This document shows, one piece after another, positions 6,306 through 13,413 of a DNA stretch of 13,769 nucleotides. Source of the DNA: Lachnospiraceae bacterium UBA3814 (GTDB lineage: Bacteria > Bacillota > Clostridia > Lachnospirales > Lachnospiraceae); assembly GCA_002368575.1 (NCBI GenBank), contig DFEA01000076.1, positions 1 through 13,769 on the forward strand, given 5' to 3'. Positions within the stretch are counted from its first letter, which is position 1. Each line of letters starts with the position of its first letter. The notes under the pieces were generated by a model. That model did not search any database and had not been told where the DNA came from. It saw only the letters and a program-made list of their open reading frames with translations. The translations under genes were made by a program, and so were the position numbers.

Positions 6306-7349
6306 ATGGTAAAGGTGACATTGGGTTCAACGGGAATAACGGTTAACAAGAACGGCTTCGGGGCGCTGCCGATACAGCGGCTGAGTGATGAAGGAGCGAT
6401 ATCCTTACTCAGAAGGGCATTCGATAGCGGCATCGATTATTATGATACGGCAAGAGCATACAGTGACAGTGAGCATAAGATCGGCCTTGCCCTTTCACAG
6501 GTGAGGGACAAAATTTTTATCGCCACCAAATCGACCGCTCTGACAGGTGAGGAAATGGAGAAGGATCTCAAGATATCCCTTGAGAATCTGAGAACGGATC
6601 ATATCGATGTATACCAGTTCCATAATCTGCCGTTCTGTCCTGAGCCCGGGGATTCATCGGGACTTTACGATGCGGCGCTTCGGGCCAGGAAAGAGGGGAA
6701 GATCGTCCACATCGGAATAACGAATCACCGGCTGGGTGTCGCAAAAAAAGCCATAGAGAGCGGTCTTTACGAGACTCTTCAGTTTCCCTTTTCATACCTT
6801 GCGGGGGAGCAGGAGAAGGAGCTGGTAAGGCTTTGTAAGGAAAAGAACATAGGCTTTATTGCCATGAAGGCCTTATCGGGAGGGCTCATCATGGACGCTG
6901 CGGCAGCATACGCCTACATAGCTCAATTTGATAATGTGCTTCCCATATGGGGAGTACAAAGAGAGGAGGAGCTTGAGGATTTTATCTCTTTCACACAGAA
7001 GCCTCCGGTAATTGACGACAGGATAAATGAGGTTATCAGAAAAGACCGGGAAGAGCTGTCAGGAGATTTCTGCCGGGGCTGCGGCTACTGCATGCCCTGT
7101 CCGGCGGGGATAGAGATAAACAACTGTGCGAGGATATCGCTGATGCTGAGAAGAGCTCCCTCTCAGGACTGGCTCACACAGGAGTGGCAGAAGAAAATGG
7201 CACTGGTGGATAACTGCCTCCATTGCAACCAGTGCGTGAGCAAATGTCCCTATGGCCTCAATACGCCTGAGCTTTTAAAGAAGAACCTCAAGGACTACAG
7301 GAGGGTCTTAAGCGGTGAACTGAGCGCCGATCAGAGGAGCTTTGAATAA
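6306..7349 (+). CDS. Aldo/keto reductase with C-terminal double [4Fe-4S] ferredoxin-like domain
   Basis: 347 residues from ATG 6306, which has AAGGGAG at 6292-6298 with a 7-base spacer. An in-frame start upstream at 6228 would run through the promoter and is unlikely. Residues ~1-235 form an AKR TIM barrel with the catalytic tetrad Asp47, Tyr52 (YYDTARAYSDSE), Lys75 (ATKS) and His106 (QFHN), plus GKIVHIGITNH typical of the family. Residues ~256-314 carry two cysteine clusters, CRGCGYCMPC (Cys256/259/262/265, plus Cys274) and CLHCNQCVSKC (Cys304/307/310/314). These are expected to hold two [4Fe-4S] centres. Such proteins are common in anaerobic Clostridia and are presumed cytoplasmic oxidoreductases linking carbonyl/alcohol chemistry to ferredoxin-type electron flow. 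The physiological substrate is unknown. No terminator separates it from the flagellin-like gene, but that gene has its own promoter. Confidence 0.92.
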   Translation: MVKVTLGSTGITVNKNGFGALPIQRLSDEGAISLLRRAFDSGIDYYDTARAYSDSEHKIGLALSQVRDKIFIATKSTALTGEEMEKDLKISLENLRTDHIDVYQFHNLPFCPEPGDSSGLYDAALRARKEGKIVHIGITNHRLGVAKKAIESGLYETLQFPFSYLAGEQEKELVRLCKEKNIGFIAMKALSGGLIMDAAAAYAYIAQFDNVLPIWGVQREEELEDFISFTQKPPVIDDRINEVIRKDREELSGDFCRGCGYCMPCPAGIEINNCARISLMLRRAPSQDWLTQEWQKKMALVDNCLHCNQCVSKCPYGLNTPELLKKNLKDYRRVLSGELSADQRSFE

Positions 7350-7366
7350 GATAACAATGATATTTA

Positions 7367-7395
7367 TTGAGAAATCCTCCTCTTTATGCTATGAT
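7367..7395 (+). promoter_or_regulatory. Sigma-A-type promoter with extended -10 for the flagellin-like gene
   Basis: TTGAGA (7367-7372) and TATGAT (7390-7395) are separated by exactly 17 bases. Both hexamers match consensus at 5 of 6 positions, and TG at 7387-7388 forms an extended -10. The predicted start is near 7402, giving a leader of about 43 bases with GGGAGGAGG as ribosome binding site. No sigma-28-like pattern (TAAA then GCCGATAA) was seen, although that is usual for flagellin genes. Confidence 0.6.
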
Positions 7396-7444
7396 GAAGC
7401 TGCAGAGGCAGGAAACGGTTACTATTCTCAGGGAGGAGGCAAAT

Positions 7445-8221
7445 ATGAGCGGAATCAGCGGAGTAAGCGGATACTCAAATACAGGCAGCTACTACAGTGC
7501 GCTTTCAAGCGGAAGCAGGATAAATTCGGCAAAGGACGGTGCGGCTGAGCTCTCCATAATCAATAAAGAGGACTCTCAGGTAAGAGGCTATAACGCGGGC
7601 AGTGAAAACCTGGAGGCCGCAAAAAGCGTTACAAATATAGCAGACGGCGCTCTTTCGGGTGTTGCGGATTACCTTCAGAGGATCAAGGAACTGGCTGTGA
7701 AGGCCGGAAACGGGCTCATTACCAACGACGATAAGAAGGCCATACAGAGCGAGATCGACCAGCTTAAGGAGGGGATAAGCAATTCAGCCTCCACTACCGA
7801 ATACAACGGCATAAAGCTTCTCGACGGCAGCAGGTCCTCCATGCAGATAATCTCTGATGGAAACGGAACCTCACATGAGCTTGAAAATGTCAACAGCACC
7901 CTTGATGCACTCGGCATTAAGGATTTCAGCGTAATGGGTAATTATGATATCGGGGATATCGATAAGGCTCTTGAAAAGGTTTCAAACGGCCGCACGCAGA
8001 TAGGTGCGCAGGCTAACGGCCTTGAGTCGGCCTTTAACTACAACAGCATTGCTTCGTATAATACTACTGCTTCAAAGAGCAGGCTTTCCGATACGGAGTA
8101 CGGTGAATATGTGAGCAAGCTCCAGAAGGAGACGAACCTGAACACCTATAAGCTCATGATGCAGAAAAAGCAGCAGCAGAACGAGGCTTCGAACATTGCC
8201 CGCATCATGACATCTATTTAA
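7445..8221 (+). CDS. Flagellin-like protein with shortened N-terminus
   Basis: 258 residues from ATG 7445, just downstream of GGGAGGAGG (7431-7439). An in-frame ATG at 7367 would lie on the promoter and add a non-flagellin segment. The N-terminal D1 region is clear: LSSGSRINSAKDGAAELSI, then DYLQRIKELAVKAGNG (the TLR5-contact segment QRIKELAV is at 78-85) and EYNGIKLLDG. The C-terminal D1 region is also present: DIDKALEKVSNGRTQIGAQ, then SRLSDTEYGEY and a helical end. The central variable domains D2/D3 are essentially absent. The usual N-terminal D0 helix (roughly the first 25-30 residues, with an INHN-type start) is replaced by a short Ser/Gly-rich stretch. D0 packs the filament core and contributes to export, so this may be a minor or non-polymerising flagellin homologue. 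No other flagellar gene is nearby, and it is followed by a strong terminator. Confidence 0.82.
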   Translation: MSGISGVSGYSNTGSYYSALSSGSRINSAKDGAAELSIINKEDSQVRGYNAGSENLEAAKSVTNIADGALSGVADYLQRIKELAVKAGNGLITNDDKKAIQSEIDQLKEGISNSASTTEYNGIKLLDGSRSSMQIISDGNGTSHELENVNSTLDALGIKDFSVMGNYDIGDIDKALEKVSNGRTQIGAQANGLESAFNYNSIASYNTTASKSRLSDTEYGEYVSKLQKETNLNTYKLMMQKKQQQNEASNIARIMTSI

Positions 8222-8264
8222 GTTACCATTCGCCTGACAGGCGCCTGAAATAGTAGATATATTT

Positions 8265-8340
8265 AAAAACCCCTCAATATCTGGTACTTGAACATCGTCT
8301 TTTGATGTTGTAAAGTTATATTGAAGGGTTTTTTATTATT
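8265..8340. terminator. Long hairpin terminator, likely bidirectional, after the flagellin-like gene
   Basis: AAAAACCCCTCAATAT (8265-8280) pairs with ATATTGAAGGGTTTTT (8318-8333) with one mismatch, followed by TATTATTTTTATA. The interior can fold further (ACTT/AAGT and AACATC/GATGTT), making an almost continuous ~70-base hairpin. The A-tract before the left arm would give a U-tract on the opposite strand. It ends the monocistronic flagellin-like transcript. A small imperfect palindrome at 8231-8243 lies just upstream. Confidence 0.85.
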
Positions 8341-8348
8341 TTTATACT
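8321..8348 (+). promoter_or_regulatory. Possible promoter for the SGNH hydrolase gene, overlapping the terminator
   Basis: TTGAAG (8321-8326, inside the right arm of the terminator) precedes TATACT (8343-8348) by 16 bases. The -10 matches 5 of 6 positions and the -35 matches 4 of 6. The predicted start is near 8355, giving a ~99-base leader with the folded element at 8361-8418. Confidence 0.35.
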
Positions 8349-8360
8349 TATTAACGTAAG

Positions 8361-8418
8361 CAGCTGCCGGTAAGGATGGCGACAGATCATTTTGTCGTAC
8401 GCTTTAAAACGGCAGTTG
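8361..8418 (+). other. Structured 5' leader element before the SGNH hydrolase gene
   Basis: CAGCTGCCG (8361-8369) pairs with CGGCAGTTG (8410-8418) over 9 bp including one G-U. An inner stem pairs 8380-8386 with 8391-8397 (core CGACA/TGTCG). The two stems are separated by purine-rich single-stranded segments (around TAAGGATGG and ACGCTTTAAAA). It does not match any riboswitch class I can recall. It may be a regulatory leader or an incidental fold. Confidence 0.35.
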
Positions 8419-8453
8419 GTTGGATTTGCGTGTAAAGCTGTGAGGGGCATGAC

Positions 8454-9296
8454 ATGAAAAGGGGAATGGCATATCTTAAAAAGCTTTTGTTTGTATCGGT
8501 CTTTTTTTCGATCCTGTTGTTTACCTGCGGATTTGTAAGGATAAAGGTAAGGTCTGTATATCCGGAGGAGATAAAGAAGGAGGAGAAGGCTGAGGAAAGC
8601 CTTAAGGAAGAAACGGAAGGCTCGGTATTCAGGGATCAGGAGAGTCCGTCAGTGAGCGAAAAGGACGATTCCGGCTACGTGCCCTCCGGCGGCTATTACG
8701 GCTACGGAGATTTTACACCGGAGCTCATTGCGCCTACGGTCCTCCCCGAGATCATCGAGGATAACGGAGCGGATATTTTCCTTGTAGGCGATTCAAGAAC
8801 GGTATATGCCTATATGGATACCTGTGACGAGAGGGCAAACTGGCTTGCCGCCTGCGGAAGCAGCTACCCTTATTTTGTGGAACGGTATCTCCCGCTTTTA
8901 GACAGGACAAATCTAAGGGGGAAAAAGATCGTTATCCTTTATGGTATAAACGATGTATCATATTATGGGAAGGAAGCGGCGATGGCCGGCTGGCTCGAAT
9001 TCTACAACGGGAAGGCGCAGGATTGGATCAGGAGAGGCGCCGCTGTATATGCCTGTTCCGTACTGGGCTTTGATTATAGCTCACTCAGGGACAAATCCGT
9101 CTGCAGCTATGCTGATATCATAAATATGAACAGGGCAGTAGAGGATTATAATACAATGATGGAGGCCGCACTTCCTTCCAATATAGGTTATATAAAGCTG
9201 CACTATACGACCGATAAACCTCTCAGGGACGGAGTGCATTATTCATATGCCGAGGATCGCAATATCTACGACGGCATAATAAATTACCTGAAATAA
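8454..9296 (+). CDS. Membrane-anchored SGNH/GDSL-family hydrolase
   Basis: 280 residues. ATG 8454 is preceded by GAGGGG (8442-8447) with a 6-base spacer. Residues ~8-28 are a hydrophobic signal anchor after a basic N-terminus. Residues ~36-90 form a Lys/Glu-rich then Gly/Tyr-rich linker, placing the catalytic domain outside the cell. The four SGNH blocks are present: GDSR with Ser114, a glycine block at ACGSS (134-135 region), GIND with Asn166, and DGVHY with Asp259 and His262. The enzyme should therefore be competent for ester hydrolysis or O-acetyl transfer/removal. Extracellular SGNH proteins of this size often act on acetylated cell-wall or polysaccharide substrates, but nothing here fixes the substrate. 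The gene lies alone between the flagellin-like terminator and the glutamine-synthetase-like gene. Confidence 0.87.
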   Translation: MKRGMAYLKKLLFVSVFFSILLFTCGFVRIKVRSVYPEEIKKEEKAEESLKEETEGSVFRDQESPSVSEKDDSGYVPSGGYYGYGDFTPELIAPTVLPEIIEDNGADIFLVGDSRTVYAYMDTCDERANWLAACGSSYPYFVERYLPLLDRTNLRGKKIVILYGINDVSYYGKEAAMAGWLEFYNGKAQDWIRRGAAVYACSVLGFDYSSLRDKSVCSYADIINMNRAVEDYNTMMEAALPSNIGYIKLHYTTDKPLRDGVHYSYAEDRNIYDGIINYLK

Positions 9297-9327
9297 CAGC
9301 TCGCCGCAGGGCGGGCAGTATATAAAA

Positions 9328-9344
9328 GCCGGGCTCAAACCGGC
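9328..9344 (+). other. Small GC-rich hairpin in the leader of the glutamine-synthetase-like gene
   Basis: GCCGG (9328-9332) pairs with CCGGC (9340-9344) around a 7-base loop, 11 bases before the ribosome binding site AGAGGA (9355-9360). No U-tract follows, so it is not a terminator. It might affect translation or be incidental. No clear promoter was seen in the 70-base gap, so read-through from the SGNH gene is possible. Confidence 0.25.
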
Positions 9345-9366
9345 GCAGGATCAAAGAGGATGCTTT

Positions 9367-10578
9367 ATGACTTATTCACGGCAGGATGTTGAACGGTTGG
9401 TTGAGGAGGAGAACGTCAGGTTCATCCGCCTCAATTTTTGTGATCTGTATGGTAATCTCAAGCACAAGACCATAATGGCGGGAGAGCTTTCCCGTGCCTT
9501 TGATTACGGGATCTCTGCAGATGCATGGACGGTGGCGGGGTTTGATATAAACGAATCCCGTTCCGATATTTTTCTTCATCCGGAGCCCTCTGCCTTTAAG
9601 ATCCTTCCCTGGTATTCTGAGAATGAGAAGACAGCGAGGATGTTCTGCAGGATCACCCTGCGAGACGGGAGGCCTTTTGAAGGCGACAGCAGGTATATAT
9701 TAGAGCGGGCAGTCGAGGACGCCGGGAACAGGGGGCTGTACTTTACCTTCGGCGCGGAGCAGGAGTTTTACCTGTTTGAAAGGGATGAAAAGGGTAAGCC
9801 CACGAAAAAGCCATGGGATAACGGGAGCTATCTTGACGAATTCCCGGAGGACTGCTGCGAGGATATAAGACGCGAGATCTGTATTGCGATAGAAAGTATG
9901 GGGATAATCCCGGAAAGCTCACATCATGAGGAGGGACCGGGGCAGAACAAGATCGACTACAGGGCCGATTCTCCCGTAGTATCTGCCGATAACGCCCTTA
10001 CCTTCAGGTCAGCTGTTAAAACCATCGCCGAGATAAAGGGACTTTATGCGGATTTTTCTCCAAAGCCTCTTGAGGACAGACCCGGTAACGGTATGCACGT
10101 CAATTTTACCGTGGCCGATGCCGCTGGCAACGACCTGGTAGAAGGCGCGGCAGCAGGGATACTTGCAAAAATGCCGGAGATGACGGTATTTATGAACCCT
10201 GAGGAGGCCTCGTACCGAAGGCTTGGAGGGGGTAAGGCTCCCGGATACATTACCTGGGCTTATGAGAACCGTTCACAGCTGATAAGGCTTAAGGCTGCCT
10301 GTGAGGGGTACCGTATAGCGGAGCTCAGGTCTCCTGACTCAGCCTCAAATCCGTATCTCGTATATGCGCTTATTATACAGGCGGCGCTTTCGGGGATCGA
10401 AAATGATCTTAAGCTGCCTGAGGAGACTGCGGTTAATCTTTTCAAGGCTGAGAGGGAGGAGCTTAAGAAATATCAGGAGCTCCCGAACAGGCTCAACGAA
10501 GCCAGATATAATGCCGCCTCCAGCGATTTTATAAAGGGCTGCTTCCCTATGTCCGTAATAGCGGCGTATGTTAAGTAG
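9367..10578 (+). CDS. Divergent, C-terminally short glutamine-synthetase-family protein
   Basis: 403 residues from ATG 9367 with AGAGGA six bases upstream. The N-terminal beta-grasp domain is complete (IRLNFCDLYGNLKHK, Asp52 at the Asp50 position). The catalytic core has GAEQEFYLF (129-137; Glu131 and Glu133 as metal ligands), SHHEEGPGQNKIDYR (Glu188), GNGMH (His244), NRSQLIR (301-307) and RIAELRSPD (Glu319, Arg321). Two usual glutamates look replaced: the n1 metal ligand in the GQxEID motif is Lys195, and the flap glutamate in GYEAP aligns with Lys290 in GGGKAP. The adenylylation-type Tyr region reads NLF. It ends roughly 30-40 residues earlier than a typical ~444-residue type I enzyme, losing the C-terminal helix that helps lock two hexamers together. 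It may be a gamma-glutamyl ligase-like relative or a regulatory paralogue. Comparisons are from memory. It overlaps the convergent gene by 8 bp. Confidence 0.88.
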   Translation: MTYSRQDVERLVEEENVRFIRLNFCDLYGNLKHKTIMAGELSRAFDYGISADAWTVAGFDINESRSDIFLHPEPSAFKILPWYSENEKTARMFCRITLRDGRPFEGDSRYILERAVEDAGNRGLYFTFGAEQEFYLFERDEKGKPTKKPWDNGSYLDEFPEDCCEDIRREICIAIESMGIIPESSHHEEGPGQNKIDYRADSPVVSADNALTFRSAVKTIAEIKGLYADFSPKPLEDRPGNGMHVNFTVADAAGNDLVEGAAAGILAKMPEMTVFMNPEEASYRRLGGGKAPGYITWAYENRSQLIRLKAACEGYRIAELRSPDSASNPYLVYALIIQAALSGIENDLKLPEETAVNLFKAEREELKKYQELPNRLNEARYNAASSDFIKGCFPMSVIAAYVK

Positions 10579-11500
10579 GCCGGGACTCATAATGCATTTC
10601 CAGCAGAGTATGGGTCTTTATATAGCCCATACCGGTATAAAGGCTTAAGGCGGGCAGATCCTCTTCATAGACGGTAAGGACTGCCTCACGTTTTCCCTCT
10701 CGTTTCAACGAATGGAGAACAAAGCCCAGAAGAGCCCTGGTGATACCCTGATCCTGACAAACGGGGTCGCAGAATATGTTTTCCGTCGCATAGGCCGCTT
10801 CGGTGATCCTCCAGGTCGTGACCGATGCTGCAAGCTTATCCCCCAGGAAGGCACAGTAGAGACATCCGTTGTAGTATCCGAGCTTAAACAGCAGATCGTC
10901 AAGGCTGTCCGGAAGATTGAAGGCTGCTTCATTCACATGGATATATTCATTTAGCAGAGGCTCTGACGGCTCTGTTTTTTTGACTAAAAGACCGCTGTTA
11001 AAGCGGGCTGCCTTTGAAAAGAGCACTCGTGGAGTAAGCCCGGAAAGCTTTTGAAGGTCTCTTTTCATAACAAACATTGTATTGCGGTGAACAAAGCCTG
11101 TCTCCTTCAAAAGCTCAAGATAGGCGGTATCGGTGCTTCTGCACCAGAGCCTGAGGTAAAGCTCCTTTGAGGGATTATTCTTCACATGGACCTTAAAACG
11201 GTCGATAAGCGAGCCGAGAAGAAGCACGGAGCCCTCCGCCTCTGCCCTTCCGAAGGCCCTGAAAATGGCATGAATATAATATTCCGTAAGCTTTTTTACC
11301 TCAATCAGGCGGTAGCTTGAGGATGCGAGAAGATACCCTATCCCGCAAAGCACTGCTTTGCCTGATTTTTCCGTTACTGCCGCAAGGATATCATTCTTCA
11401 TGACATCCCTGTGATGCTTTACCTCAAGGTATATGTCAGGATCAAGCTCTTTAAGCTCTCGGTCAAATTTAGGGTCATAGGCTGTTATTTTTATTTTCAT
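10571..11500 (-). CDS. Tandem GNAT-type acetyltransferase
   Basis: 309 residues on the minus strand from ATG 11500. A TTG at 11506 would sit between the -10 and the transcript start and is rejected. Residues ~170-305 form a recognisable GNAT domain with the acetyl-CoA loop VCQDQGITRALL (247-258), the preceding strand ATENIFCDP and the C-terminal ALSLYTGMGY (285-293). Residues ~1-148 look like a second, degenerate GNAT unit: LYLRLWCRSTDTAYLELLKETGFV has the strand-helix and terminal GF pattern, but no clear pyrophosphate loop. Tandem GNATs modify small amines, antibiotics, peptides or proteins, and the acceptor here is unknown. There is no signal or membrane segment. No Shine-Dalgarno precedes the ATG, consistent with the leaderless promoter described separately. 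Confidence 0.8.
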   Translation of the reverse strand: MKIKITAYDPKFDRELKELDPDIYLEVKHHRDVMKNDILAAVTEKSGKAVLCGIGYLLASSSYRLIEVKKLTEYYIHAIFRAFGRAEAEGSVLLLGSLIDRFKVHVKNNPSKELYLRLWCRSTDTAYLELLKETGFVHRNTMFVMKRDLQKLSGLTPRVLFSKAARFNSGLLVKKTEPSEPLLNEYIHVNEAAFNLPDSLDDLLFKLGYYNGCLYCAFLGDKLAASVTTWRITEAAYATENIFCDPVCQDQGITRALLGFVLHSLKREGKREAVLTVYEEDLPALSLYTGMGYIKTHTLLEMHYESRPT

Positions 11501-11506
11501 GTGCAA

Positions 11507-11535
11507 AGTATAACATCCGGGGCCGCTTTGGTCAA
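11507..11535 (-). promoter_or_regulatory. Strong sigma-A-type promoter producing a predicted leaderless GNAT mRNA
   Basis: On the minus strand, TTGACC (11535-11530) and TATACT (11512-11507) are separated by exactly 17 bases; each matches consensus at 5 of 6 positions. Only six bases (TTGCAC) separate the -10 from ATG 11500, so transcription should begin at or next to the A of the start codon. No ribosome binding site is present upstream of that codon. Confidence 0.65.
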
Positions 11536-11586
11536 AAAACTGCTGTCAAAGGCATATAAGGCTGAACCTTAATTATTGGAGACTTT

Positions 11587-13413
11587 ATGAAGGAAAGAAT
11601 TCTGGATCTTATCCCGGATATTGATGAAGAAGGCAAGATACGGGGAGATATCAAAAAAAAGGATGAGATAATAAGACTCCACCGGATCAGGACGGAATCG
11701 GATAAGGAACCCGTGGTAACGAATATTGCCGCTCAGGGAAAGAGGGTAGCCGAGGATAAAAAAGAAAAAACGGTAAATGAAGGTGCCGTGGAAAAGAACA
11801 CGCCTGCGGAGCCTGATCCGCCCGTGGAGAGGGGGCCTGATAAAAGCGGGAAAACAGAAGAGGAGGCGGCAAAGGAGGAGCCGGAGATCGGGAAAAGGCC
11901 TCCCGATCTGCACCTGCTGAAAAGACTTACGGCGGTTTTTTTTGCTTTGCTTCTGCTTGTATACCTTGCGGGGGTGGTCGTCTTTTCGATTATCTTCTAT
12001 CCGCAGACCAGGATAAACGGCATAGCCTGCGGTATGAAAAACGTACAGGAGACCGAAAGGCTCATAAATGATGCGATCCTTGAATACAGCATAGTGATCG
12101 AAGGAAGGAACGGCGTCACTGCCTCCCTTGAGTCCGCTGAGATAAATCTTAAGCCCGTGTTTCACGGAGAGGTGAAAAGGACGCTTAAGAGCCAGAAGCC
12201 CTTTGGATGGGTCTTTCTCATCGGAAGACCCGCGGATTATAATGTAGAAGAGGTGACTATCTATTCGAAGGAGGCTTTAAGGCAGTGTGTAAAGGAAATG
12301 CCGTTTTTTGACAAGGAGAATATCATAGAGCCTAGAGACGCTTATATCGGAGATATTACCGACGAGGGCTATGTGATAATAAAGGAGGATAACGGAGCGG
12401 TCCCTCTGGAGGGAGGTATTGTAGAAGCGGTCGCAACGGCAGTGGATACACTTGAGGGAAGAGTGGATATAGATAATAACAGTTGTTACATAACAGCTGA
12501 TATTACATCTGCCGACAGGAATCTCAATACCCTTGTAGACAACCTGAACACATACTGCGCGGCAAAGATAACATACAGATTCGGTAAAAACGAAGAGATC
12601 CTGGACGGGAAGCAGATATCCGAATGGATAAAGGTAGAGGGGACTGAGGTCAGCTTTGATGAGAGCAGGGTAGCAGAATATGTCAGGACTCTGGCCAGGA
12701 AATATGATACCTTCGGCCAGCCTCACAAATTTACGACTCATTCGGGCGAAGAGATAACGGTGACACAGGGTGCCTATGGCTGGTGGATAGACAGGGTAAA
12801 CGAGACTGCGGCGCTGACAGAGGCGATAAAGAGCGGCTACCGGGGTGAGAGGACCCCCGTCTATAAGGCTGAGGCGGCTCAGTATGATTATCCGGATTTC
12901 GGCGATGATTATGTGGAAATAGATCTGACAAGCCAGCATTTATGGGTATATAAGGACGGCAGGGTGGTGACGGATTCCGATTTCGTCTCCGGTAATGTTT
13001 CCAAAAACAACGGAACTCATGTGGGAATATACGGCATCACCTATAAGGAGAGAAACGCTACTCTCAGCGGTGCGAACTATTCCTCCCATGTTTCATACTG
13101 GATGCCCTTCAACGGGAATGAAGGAATGCATGACGCCAGCTGGAGGAGCAGCTTCGGAGGAGAGATATATCTGACCGGAGGATCTCATGGCTGTGTGAAT
13201 CTTCCTCTTGCAAATGCGGCGAAGATATACGATTATGTTGAGAAGGGAGAAGCTGTTATAGTATACGGGGGAAAGACCTATACTCCTCCGGTCGAGGCTC
13301 TTCCTCAGGATCCGTTATTACTGGATCCTGTACAGCAGCTGCAGCTTCTGATAGACGCGGGGATATTAAACCCTGACGGAACTCTTCCGGAAACGACGAC
13401 TATCCAGGAATGA
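11587..13413 (+). CDS. Membrane-anchored L,D-transpeptidase (YkuD domain) with long cytoplasmic tail
   Basis: 608 residues. ATG 11587 follows TTGGAG (11577-11582 region) with a short spacer. Residues 1-~112 are a charged, Lys/Glu/Pro-rich cytoplasmic region, then one membrane helix (~113-138). The extracellular part begins with a repetitive alpha/beta region (~145-430) resembling the PG-binding-4-type domain that precedes YkuD in Clostridia. The YkuD catalytic domain spans ~441-561, starting DDYVEIDLTSQHLWVY, with His515 in GMHDA and the active-site SHGCVNLP (His534, Cys536). These enzymes form 3-3 crosslinks in peptidoglycan or attach proteins to it. A Pro/Gln/Leu-rich tail follows. The motif is intact, so it should be active. 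It is divergent from the GNAT gene. No clear terminator separates it from the SPFH gene downstream. Confidence 0.93.
   Translation: MKERILDLIPDIDEEGKIRGDIKKKDEIIRLHRIRTESDKEPVVTNIAAQGKRVAEDKKEKTVNEGAVEKNTPAEPDPPVERGPDKSGKTEEEAAKEEPEIGKRPPDLHLLKRLTAVFFALLLLVYLAGVVVFSIIFYPQTRINGIACGMKNVQETERLINDAILEYSIVIEGRNGVTASLESAEINLKPVFHGEVKRTLKSQKPFGWVFLIGRPADYNVEEVTIYSKEALRQCVKEMPFFDKENIIEPRDAYIGDITDEGYVIIKEDNGAVPLEGGIVEAVATAVDTLEGRVDIDNNSCYITADITSADRNLNTLVDNLNTYCAAKITYRFGKNEEILDGKQISEWIKVEGTEVSFDESRVAEYVRTLARKYDTFGQPHKFTTHSGEEITVTQGAYGWWIDRVNETAALTEAIKSGYRGERTPVYKAEAAQYDYPDFGDDYVEIDLTSQHLWVYKDGRVVTDSDFVSGNVSKNNGTHVGIYGITYKERNATLSGANYSSHVSYWMPFNGNEGMHDASWRSSFGGEIYLTGGSHGCVNLPLANAAKIYDYVEKGEAVIVYGGKTYTPPVEALPQDPLLLDPVQQLQLLIDAGILNPDGTLPETTTIQE

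Noticed and set aside
7367..7444. Upstream extension of the flagellin-like gene from ATG 7367
   Set aside because: It coincides with the promoter -35/-10. The extra residues do not resemble a flagellin D0 helix, while GGGAGGAGG sits just before ATG 7445.
7342..7548. Plus-strand 68-residue frame overlapping the reductase end and flagellin start
   Set aside because: It runs through the promoter and flagellin start in another frame, and has no ribosome binding site or recognisable domain.
8361..8453. Known riboswitch (c-di-GMP, fluoride, glycine, guanidine, THF or preQ1 classes)
   Set aside because: I compared the remembered conserved cores by eye and none matched, so it is reported only as an unassigned structured leader.
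11569..12165. 198-residue minus-strand frame opposite the L,D-transpeptidase N-terminus
   Set aside because: It arises as the complement of a purine-rich Lys/Glu stretch; the composition (Phe, Arg, Pro runs) is typical of a shadow.
12277..12939. 220-residue minus-strand frame inside the L,D-transpeptidase gene
   Set aside because: It is antisense to a clearly conserved coding region, rich in Cys/Arg/Tyr as expected for a shadow frame, with no ribosome binding site.
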